Both the position numbers and the translations under genes were made by a program. Positions 56,488 through 64,000 of a stretch of DNA of 64,000 bases are shown here, in pieces. This stretch comes from Symbiodinium natans (taxonomy: Eukaryota > Sar > Dinophyceae > Suessiales > Symbiodiniaceae): contig CAJNDS010000062.1 of assembly GCA_905221605.1 (NCBI GenBank), positions 124,001 through 188,000 of the forward strand, in the 5' to 3' direction. Every line of letters starts with the position of its first letter. Position 1 is the first letter of the stretch. The notes beneath the pieces are model-generated. The model was not told the DNA's origin. It was given only the letters and a program-made list of their open reading frames with translations, and ran no database searches.

Positions 56488-57096
56488 GTGCGTTTCGGGC
56501 GGGCCTTTCGGGGGCCAAGGGTGCTGCAAGGTTTAATGGCACCCGCAGATGCCTGGATGGTGGTTGAACTGGCCGGGCCAGCCCTGGAGCAAGTATCTGA
56601 TGTGGCCCGAGCGGAGCCTCGGACGCGTGTATTTGGACTAGGAGTTTGGGCCCACATATGGACCCCTCAAACATCATTACATTTCTTGGTACTCCCTCTC
56701 ACACTTCCAATGAAGGAGCTCCTGCGCATGCTGGCCCTTCTTGGAATCAGTGACGGTCCAATTCTGGCACTCCTTCAAGCCAGTGCGCCACTGAAGGCTT
56801 GCTCAGGGGCTTCGGCGCACATGCGGCTTGTGGCTCAGGGTTATGGGTTGCAGGAGCTGACATGGTGCGAATCCCAAGGCTGCAGTAGGGAGACATGCGA
56901 ACCTTCCAAAACCCTAGACACCTACCAAGCACCCGCTAGGAGTGCACTCAGCAAGGTACCCGTTAACCCTAAACCCTTAACGCCCTTGGGTAGAATTAAG
57001 CACAACTCGGTACGCCTTGTAGAATCTTGTAGACTATCTTCCAGTCCGTCTGCTGGAATGGAAGGCCCGCTGGTGATAGGCCTCCAAGCAGCATGA
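56488..57096 (+). CDS. Long open frame, unassigned and doubtful
   Basis: A 202-codon frame with helical stretches (PMKELLRMLALLGISDGPIL) and GRAFRGPRVLQGLMAPADAW. The middle could be exons of the helical-repeat gene, but no acceptor or donor was fixed and no family matched. Confidence 0.3.
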   Translation: MRFGRAFRGPRVLQGLMAPADAWMVVELAGPALEQVSDVARAEPRTRVFGLGVWAHIWTPQTSLHFLVLPLTLPMKELLRMLALLGISDGPILALLQASAPLKACSGASAHMRLVAQGYGLQELTWCESQGCSRETCEPSKTLDTYQAPARSALSKVPVNPKPLTPLGRIKHNSVRLVESCRLSSSPSAGMEGPLVIGLQAA

Positions 57097-57285
57097 GGGC
57101 AGGACATCTTCACATCAATACCGTAAGACGAGCAGAAGACACGTACCTAAGAATACTGAATCCTATAGAAGATCCTAGAAGGCTCAATGTCATGTAGTGT
57201 CACATTAATGTCCGCAGCCAGATCCAAAAAATCCCGCTTTCCAGACGCAGTCATCATGGGGAATGGGTTGCGGCATCGGAGTGAA

Positions 57286-57420
57286 GGCAGTGATTGCAGA
57301 CGTGTTACCTGGCGCTCTCGCGCAGGCGCCTGCAGAAACGTTGCAGCCACCCGACTGGAGTGCCGCTGGCCTGCCTACGCCGCAGACCCTTGGCCGGAGC
57401 AGCGCCATGCCTGCACAGCC
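57286..57420 (+). CDS. Exon candidate of the helical-repeat gene
   Basis: After GGAGTGAAG the frame reads AVIADVLPGALAQAPAETLQ then PPDWSAAGLPTPQTLGRSS. The Ala/Pro-rich composition fits the upstream exon. Borders uncertain. Confidence 0.35.
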
Positions 57421-57591
57421 TTATGCACACACCCTCCCAATTTTCAGACGAATGCTTGGCAATATCCGCAGGGCCTGGCACAGACATCGATCCCAGCTCT
57501 GCTGGTGTTTTGAGTCTTTTTGACTTGATTTCCGCTCTTCATGATGAGATTTGAGATAGTCCGGTACAGTGCGGTCCGTGAAAAAAAATCA

Positions 57592-57713
57592 GGTGAATCG
57601 CCCTTGGCTGCGCAGGCAGCTTCGGCCTTCCTCGAGGCATCCGCGCTTCTTCCGAAGAATGGAGCGCCGCGGGAAGCTGTCGAAGCGCCCCTCGCCATCT
57701 CCGTCTTCGACAG
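57592..57713 (+). CDS. Exon candidate of the helical-repeat gene
   Basis: After AAAATCAG the frame (phase 2) encodes ESPLAAQAASAFLEASALLP then KNGAPREAVEAPLAISVFDS and TGA at 57713. A helix-rich segment similar in style to 54721-55989. The donor is not fixed and an overlapping frame is Arg-rich, so confidence is moderate. Confidence 0.4.
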
Positions 57714-57773
57714 CTGAAGAGCCTTTAAGTACGTAGCAGCAAAAGCCTGCCACCGGCTTTTGCTCCGGGCCTA

Positions 57774-57930
57774 AGGTGCTACGAGGAAGTGGCCCTGCAT
57801 GCTGGAGCTTGTGCTGCCTGCACACTGCTGCGCTCTGCGCTGGCCCTGGCGTCTCTGGGACTCGGCCCGGCCGCTGCCAAGCTGGCCACTTCGATGCACC
57901 GATTCTCCGCGATTTCTGTCATTGAATTGT
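57774..57930 (+). CDS. Exon candidate, helical repeats
   Basis: After GGGCCTAAG the frame reads CYEEVALHAGACAACTLLRS then ALALASLGLGPAAAKLATSM, two Ala/Leu-rich helices with the spacing seen in the large exon. Likely part of the same organelle-type RNA-binding gene. Confidence 0.45.
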
Positions 57931-58082
57931 GAACTCAGAGAGAGGAGCAGAGAGCATTGTGGGATATTGTGATTTTGTTGCAAGGTCTCTCTGCTGAATG
58001 ACAGGGTGAATGAGGCTCAGACCACGGAGGCGCGGCGCATGGCCCGTCATCGCGCTTTGCTGGGCGCATCTGCTCCCAGGCA

Positions 58083-58205
58083 ATGGCAGCGACACCCTCT
58101 GTTCGGTTGCGGCGGTTCTTTAACGATGCAGCAGAGGCGGAGGAGCTCTTAAGGCCCACAGACTGTCGGCTCTTCTGGACGCTCCACGGCCGCCTTGGCC
58201 GTTGA
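58083..58205 (+). CDS. Exon candidate, unassigned
   Basis: The frame AATPSVRLRRFFNDAAEAEE then LLRPTDCRLFWTLHGRLGR ends in TGA at 58205. Helical and plausible as a downstream exon of the helical-repeat gene; borders not fixed. Confidence 0.35.
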   Translation: MAATPSVRLRRFFNDAAEAEELLRPTDCRLFWTLHGRLGR

Positions 58206-58665
58206 ACTAGACTTCCTGTACCGGGCGAGGTGGACTCCTGAAGCCGACCCTGGCTGGGTTCTGACTCACTTTGTCACGACGATCCATTTCACCCCAAGGA
58301 TTGGAAGAAATGGAAGGTATTATACTGTACCCGGGGAGGGCCAGGTGGGAGGGGAAACGCGATTCATTCACGATTCCAATGCCCGACCTTCGGTGATTTC
58401 AGCGCAGAAAATCGTGTTCGTCCTTTTGCATGTGGTCTTTCAGAGGCTGCTTCCGGCACTCCCACCTCAGCCCAGCGCAGCCTTGCTGCGTGGGATCGTT
58501 GCCTTCCTTCGTGAAGCCGGGGCTGGTGGTCGGCTTTCTGCAGATCAAGGACCGATATGGACTGATCCCGATCGGGATTGTGGAACTGAGCAGATGCATA
58601 GTCGATGGCACCTGCTGTGATCTGCAGGAGCCAGCAGCATACTTTCGTGCTCCCTTCTCGATCCT

Positions 58666-58941
58666 CCTGTGGACGTATGGGAGCTGGTGACTGACACTTC
58701 GGTCGAGGTGGCAACACTGAAGGTTCGATCAGCTTTCTTGAATTTTAAAACAGAGGGAAGAGCGAGGCAGGTCCTCGAGCAAAAAATAGCGAGAAGCCGA
58801 ATGAAACGTGGAGGCACACCTTTCCTTCCCCGCGCTGCTCCAGCTCTGCCTTGCAGCCCTCCTGAAGGTTGGGGAAACGATTTCGTGAATCCGGGGCCAG
58901 GGCTATGGCAGTTGCGCTTCTTCCGAGTGACGAAGAGGTAG
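58666..58941 (+). CDS. Exon candidate, possible C-terminus
   Basis: The frame reads VDVWELVTDTSVEVATLKVR, then AFLNFKTEGRARQVLEQKIA, then PGLWQLRFFRVTKR with a TAG at 58939. It may close the preceding gene. No family recognised. Confidence 0.35.
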   Translation, partial: PVDVWELVTDTSVEVATLKVRSAFLNFKTEGRARQVLEQKIARSRMKRGGTPFLPRAAPALPCSPPEGWGNDFVNPGPGLWQLRFFRVTKR

Positions 58942-58999
58942 AAGCTGGCAGGTTTTCCCGTTAAAGCAGGCAGAGAGCTCTTCGGCAGCAGTGCATCAT

Positions 59000-61280
59000 T
59001 TGAGCGACTGGCTAAATCCCGCGCCTCTCTGGGTAGCCTTGAGCGGGACGTCTGCAAACTCGATAAATTACCCCAAAGCGATACCCACCAGATATCATCG
59101 CTTTGATTGAAACAACGCTTCCCAACCCCAAAATCAAAGCACTGCCATCAGTGACATGTCTCAGTCCTGGCCTCTGGGTTTTGCCGCGCGTTCATATGCA
59201 TGGTACGTGCATTACGTGCGTTGTGCATGCTTCTCGGAGCGGAAGCAAAGTGGCTGGCAGGCCTGGGACGTACAGGAGATGCACCGGTTGGACCTGGTTT
59301 TGTCTCAGATTGGCCGGAGCTCGTTGTCCGAACAACGCCGGGGCGTCTCGGCAGGTCCAGACTCTGTTTCAGGTTCTGCAGGGAAGTCATGCCTGTTCAT
59401 CATTGCTGTTCAGCTTATTGCTGAGACATTGCAGTTTAACACGGTCAAATACTTCCCCCGATGGAGCTTCGAGTGAGGTCACAGCAGCACAGGCTCTGAG
59501 CTGGCGATTCTGCAGCTCATGGAGGTCCGAAAGTGTCCGAAAGTTTTTCTGAGAAGCTCTGCCAACATCAAATCACAGTCACAGTCAATGCTTGTCCTTT
59601 TTCGAGATGCAGCGGCCAGGCCGTCTCTCAGCCCCAAGTGGCCCAAGCATGGCAACTCGAGGTGCCTTCGAAGGCTCCTGGGCTTCATGGGAAAAAAGTT
59701 TTTGGCCTCTTCGGGTCTTGGGGTGCCCCGCAACATGGGGCATGCGCTTGCCGTGGCTACCTGCCTCGAAGTGCTCTCTACAACACTTGCAGTTTTAGTT
59801 GGCATGCCTGGCATCTGGTGACGACCTTTCTCTACCCTTGTCTATCATGTTCGCATCGTTTTCCTGTCCTTTCTCTATCCTTTCCATACTTACGGTATCG
59901 ATTCCAACGGAGAGTGCATGGCCATGGCCCCATCGCTTCAGGTCTGCCCGACTGCGGTGGTGCCTTGACTTGCACAGGAAGGGGCGGTGAGCCCCGATAC
60001 TCCCGATACGACTGTACCATTTGTGACACTTGGGAATGCCGAAGGGCTACTCAGAGGAGAGTTGAAAGGGCTCAAAAATGACCATTTTGTTGTGGCATGT
60101 TGTGGCCTGCGTGGAGCCCTGAGAGGTCAGGCCGGCTCCGTGGCTCTACGCCGGGGAGGCTTTTGCAGTGCGAAGCGAAGCCTTCTGCGAAGCCAGCAGT
60201 TCCTGTCTTGTCTTGTGCGTAGCAGTGTAGTACTCGTGTAGTCTTAGTGCAAGCAGAGATTGAGATGGGATATGGGAAGTGTTTCATATCTGAGTTCTGG
60301 TTACAGCCTCTGTCAGAACTTACAACCTTGCCTTGGCCACAAGTCAGTTGACAATCCGTCAAGCCCTCGTCAAAGGATGAAGTGGCAAAGCAATATGTAG
60401 TGGCAAGCGCCGTGCAAAAGCACGGAATTGGTGCAGGCCTCAAAGCGAACAGATGCATGGCTGCAGCCGCTAGGAAGCACATCAGCTTTCACCGAAAGAT
60501 CAATGCCTATGGAGAAGCCGGTAGTGGACATACCCATGCTTGAAGATGTGCCTGTGAAAGTTTGAGAAAGCTACTCGCGACCCCATCTCATCCATCTTCC
60601 AAGTTTCCGCTTGCAATCCCAGCAACGGGAATTTGCGGCTAGCTAGCTCTTGAACAAGAATCAGTTCCGTGCATGCAAATTCCTGAGAACGTCTGTCCAC
60701 GGCGGCACGAAGGTGCCCGACTCCTCGCCTAACCTTCCTCCCTCGCCCGCCGCTCCCCGACAAACCGTACACCATCTTGGGTGAAACGCTGATCAATTTC
60801 TGCAGTAGCTCGGTGGGGGCAAAACAACCCGTGAACGTCCATTGTGGGCCCGCGAAAGTTTCACGACAAAAGCGGCTGCACCCACATGAAAGGTTCACTG
60901 GAAATATATTGGACAAAACTGCTACCATATACTGGGTGGTTGATATACTAATGTATGTATACATGCAATACACATGCATCTATGATATGATGAATGTGTT
61001 CGTTAGCAAGAAGCGCGCTGCCACTCTGCACCGTCTCAGGGCCTGAGGGACGGGGGTTGCCTGACAGGCCTTGAAGATCCCTTTCAGGACGAGAACGAGT
61101 GGGGAGATTGTGAGGGCGGGGGTGCAATGGAGACGGGCACTAGCCAAAGGAAACACCAAAAGAACAGCACGCAGCCTGACGCCTCCTGATTAGGTGTCAA
61201 ACGCGCCTGGTGCTTCCTTTTTGATTGAAAAGTTCTGCAATTTGCTGCAATCGCCCGTGCTGCACAGCGAGCCCCAATGC
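59000..61280. other. Weakly coding or intergenic stretch
   Basis: Frames at 59156-59476 (QEMHRLDLVLSQIGRSSLSE) and 59519-59821 are open on +, but no splice borders or motifs were certain. The rest, including 60240-61270, shows nothing recognisable. Confidence 0.25.
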
Positions 61281-61282
61281 CA

Positions 61283-61792
61283 TCAGTGCAGGAATGTGGT
61301 GCGACTTAAGAGTATGGAGCTTGAACGGAGCCGTTGCCTCACCCCAAACTTTCCAAACTTTGACAAAGTGTGAAACTCAGGCTCCTGCTGATCAATGATG
61401 ACGGCTGCTCGTCGCATGTGCTCTGTGGATGCCCCAAGCTTGCTGACAGTTGCAAATGCCGTTTGGATGCTTAGGATTTGCAGCCATCGAGTGCCTAGCT
61501 GGCCTTCCAGCAATCGGAGCTGCGCGACAGCGGCTGTCCCGCGTCTTGCTTCGCGAGACCAGTGTGCAGCGTGGCAAAAGTCAACCCAGAAGCACGACGT
61601 GATTGCCATATTTTTTTTGCCACTGCAATGCCAGTGTGTGCCAGTCGGGTCGTAGGATGCAGTAACCTGCAGATGTTGCAGGTGGTCTCCAAAAAGAAGG
61701 TGCGTGTCCGGCCAGGGAAGGCGAGGCTTCAGCTCGATTCCCCTGTCACTTCCAGCTCTGCTTGCTTGCGGATATTGCACCTTCCATGCCAT
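61283..61792 (-). CDS. Antisense helical ORF, unassigned
   Basis: On the - strand a 169-codon frame contains SREARRGTAAVAQLRLLEGQ, GTRWLQILSIQTAFATVSKL and EHMRRAAVIIDQQEPEFHTL, a continuous amphipathic pattern that looks more protein-like than the overlapping + frames. It would be the only - strand gene in the window. No family or splice signals identified; chance remains possible. Confidence 0.3.
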   Translation of the reverse strand: MAWKVQYPQASRAGSDRGIELKPRLPWPDTHLLFGDHLQHLQVTASYDPTGTHWHCSGKKNMAITSCFWVDFCHAAHWSREARRGTAAVAQLRLLEGQLGTRWLQILSIQTAFATVSKLGASTEHMRRAAVIIDQQEPEFHTLSKFGKFGVRQRLRSSSILLSRTTFLH

Positions 61793-62202
61793 GGCAATCC
61801 CATTCTGTCACTTTGTCCAGTTCTGCGTTGTGCACTCGCAGTCACGTCAGGTTGTGTTCTGCTGGCCATGCAGACTGGAATCACTCCCTAAGATTCTCTT
61901 CCCGACAGCATGGCTTCCTGCTCGACAGGTATCCGTTCCTGCCGGCCCAGTCGTCATGGAGTTGGACGACTAAAGACTCCAAACTTGCGTTTTTCGGCAG
62001 GGCAGCCAAAACCTGAAAGTTTCCACTAAGCCCTATAGTGCAATCTTCACATACGCAGAAGTTGTCAGACCATGCCACAGAATTGCAGCAGGTAGTCAGT
62101 CTGCCATCATGTTCCTATGTCCGAAGCCGCGACTGCTTGTGTCGATCCCTCCATCTGCATTTTCCTTGGAGGGCTAGCCATGGAGAAGGCAGGATGCTTC
62201 TG

Positions 62203-62283
62203 GAAAACCCTAAACCCTAAACAACCCTAAGCCCTAAAGCCCTAAACCCTAAACCCTAAATCCTAAACCCTAAACCCTAAACC
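62203..62283 (-). repeat. Interstitial CCCTAAA telomere-like block
   Basis: About eleven CCCTAAA units with variants (ACAACCCTAAG, AATCCTAAA). Opposite orientation to the TTTAGGG block at 2999-3395. Confidence 0.9.
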
Positions 62284-62391
62284 CATCGTTGTTGGCATGG
62301 AGAGATTCAACTGATCGATCCAGGGTTCGATGTCGAAGCTCCTATGGGAGTCCGATGTTTTGATGACCTTCCGCCCTGTTTTTGGTGCCAG

Positions 62392-64000
62392 CAGCTGTGC
62401 AATTAGTTATTTCGGCAATGGGTGACGAATCCATCATGGGCACTGCACAAACCTTTGGCTTCTGCAGAATCGGCGGGTGGAGCACGACTGTTGCTAGTTC
62501 ATTGCGGGTGGGCTTGTATCTCGGCCTGATTGCAAGCCAGGTGGGAGCGCCCCGCTGTCACAGGCACTTCCGAAAGCCTTGTTTGCCGTACAAGTTGTTG
62601 CTCAAGTGTAAGACTATTTGTCGACCTGTGAGCCAAAGGTGAGATCGAATCTGCCTTTTGATGAGCTAGAGCATCGCTGTCGAGTGCGTCGCCTCTTTCA
62701 GCACTCATGAACCTCGATTCTCATGGGAGGCGCCTTGTTCGGCATGTTCAATGTCTTCTTCTTGGCAGTGTTCTACTGGGACCTGTCGCGGGCACCCCAT
62801 GTGCACAACGTTTCCGCTCTTGGACCATCCAGACTATCCTAGTTTAACCCCCCTCACCACTATAAGGTTGGTTCCAGCTTTATGTCACATCTTCACAGCG
62901 ATGCTGCTGGGTGGTGGTGCCATCAGGCCGCCTGCACCGTAGCTTCTGGCTTTTTTTCTTGCAAGTTGGTCTTGTTTGTCGCGGCGTGGAGGTACACGGC
63001 ACCGCAGGCAGCCGATCAGAACATGGACCTGCTCTCCCAGGAGAGAGCGATGGTACTAAAAACTCTGTTTCACAAAACCTCAGTGTCGGCTTGCTTGCAC
63101 TTCTTATTCATTGTTCGAATGCTAAAGCAATGATCATTGGAGCATCGTGGAGTACAGGGGCTGACGGGATGGCAGGGGCTGCATGGGGCTGTTAGGTTGC
63201 CTGACAGGATGCCATCAAGAGCGCAGTGGAGACAATATCCAAGTTCTTGAAAGTGATTTCTGAGAAGGCAGCCAGTGATCCAAATCCAGGCAGCCATCAA
63301 CTTTGTGATCTTCTGAACCCGCTCCAGGTGCGGAACATTGTCCTGTGGACTAGCTCAGAGGCGACCATTACAGTTGCGACCTTACTGAAGGGGCGACACC
63401 TCCATTCTTGTGCAGTTCCTTTCCCGTTGTTGGATCATGAGGCCATGCTTGTCCTGCAGCTAGTGAGCCCGAAACTTGGAAATGGTATCCAACCAGGGTG
63501 CTGATCAGAAAGTTATTGTCGATGCAGAATGCTCATAAATGTTCGGTTGAGGACTCGTTTCTCCCTACTTTGGTGAAGCTGGCTCGCTTGCAGAAGTGCA
63601 ATTCCTTGGAAGGGCGGGAATACATTGCTGTTAGCAGTGTTCCCCTTGAAGGGTTTGGTCTGATTGAGTGGCTGTGTGACGGCGCGGCAGGTGCCTTCTT
63701 CTTCGTTTGGCTAGTAGGGAATGTTCTTTTCGCGCTGGCCTCAGCAACCGTCCAACTTTCACAGGAGTGTGTTTGTGAGAGCTTGTGCCAATGTGCCAGC
63801 ACAAAGCGGTGGTGTGATGTCTTCAGGTGGCACCATATGTATGGAAGGCCAAGAATGCAGAGCTGCACCAGTACGTTGGGTTGCCGTCTCGGTACATACT
63901 CATGAGCAGATGTGAAGCTCGTTTCATGTAACGCCACGCCTGAGGCCGTACATTAAGAAAGCTGTTGCCGTCAAGGACTTGCGCAGCTGGATCTTGTGAG
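62392..64000 (+). CDS. Multi-pass membrane protein, 3' part beyond window
   Basis: Exons in order: 62392-62540 (VQLVISAMGDESIMGTAQTF, then TTVASSLRVGLYLGLIASQ, donor GTGGGA), about 62717-62809 (LMGGALFGMFNVFFLAVFYW then DLSRAPHVHN), about 62990-63050 (PQAADQNMDLLSQERAM), 63208-63327 (DAIKSAVETISKFLKVISEK then HQLCDLLNPLQ, donor GTGCGG), about 63540-63760 (SFLPTLVKLARLQKCNSLEG then IEWLCDGAAGAFFFVWLVGN), 63827-about 63905 (VAPYVWKAKNAELHQYVGLP then SRYILM), and a start at about 63946 (RPYIKKAVAVKDLRS). Three hydrophobic segments suggest at least three membrane spans. Family not recognised; the gene continues past the window. Confidence 0.5.

Noticed and set aside
60500-60979. 159-codon antisense frame
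   Set aside because: No motif, uneven composition and simple TA content at one end; nothing supports it as a gene.
1-64000. Transposable elements, tRNA or rRNA genes
   Set aside because: No reverse transcriptase, transposase or integrase motif, long terminal repeat pair, cloverleaf or rRNA core was recognised by eye; this does not exclude degraded copies.

Overview
This window is eukaryotic nuclear DNA, most likely from a dinoflagellate (a Symbiodiniaceae-like genome fits well). The signs are protein-coding genes split into many tiny exons, introns that start with GC or GA about as often as GT, recognisable genes that almost all point the same way (+ strand), a tandem pair of a ribosomal protein gene, and internal TTTAGGG/CCCTAAA blocks. 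No rRNA, tRNA or CRISPR locus was recognised. Gene models were built by hand: exons were joined only where reading phase and family motifs agreed, so outer ends are usually less certain than cores.

Layout. 0-1.5 kb: two unassigned coding-looking stretches. 1.5-4.4 kb: a repeat island (T-rich, TA microsatellite, poly-C, TTTAGGG array, two minisatellites, ACT triplets). 4.5-7.5 kb: a few exon candidates and a degenerate minisatellite. 8.2-11.3 and 16.7-19.07 kb: a modular gene in which each small phase-0 exon encodes one acidic SLFDD motif (resembling the tail of WASH-complex FAM21, by inference), with a small membrane-protein gene lying between the two halves. 19.9-20.06 kb: an acidic C-terminal exon. 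20.5-22.8 kb: COP9 signalosome subunit 8. 23.9-34.7 kb: a DEAD-box RNA helicase whose 5.4-kb intron holds a complete gamma-glutamyl hydrolase gene (25.5-27.9 kb). 35.1-35.9 kb: an intronless nucleoredoxin-type thioredoxin-fold gene. 36.6-37.26 kb: a small coiled-coil/acidic protein. 37.47-40.53 kb: two tandem RPS19 (eS19) genes sharing an almost identical 1-kb block. 41.1-44.24 kb: nine 39-nt microexons, each encoding GGAAALLTRPPPQ or a close variant. 45.1-46.46 kb: an Ala/Pro/Glu-rich protein. 46.47-50.31 kb: an NTPCR/THEP1-type nucleoside-triphosphatase. 50.35-52.0 kb: a charged coiled-coil protein built from phase-0 microexons. 52.2-54.3 kb: unassigned exons. 54.7-58.9 kb: a helical-repeat protein (octotrico-/heptatricopeptide or RAP type is a guess). 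59-62.3 kb: weak signals plus a CCCTAAA block. 62.4-64 kb: a membrane protein running off the window.

No shared pathway is evident. The genes are housekeeping functions (translation, RNA remodelling, folate turnover, redox, ubiquitin-like signalling) set in one co-oriented tract, as expected where mRNAs are matured by trans-splicing. The strongest novelty is the 13-residue microexon array at 41.1-44.2 kb, followed by the RPS19 homogenisation pattern and the same-strand nested gamma-glutamyl hydrolase.
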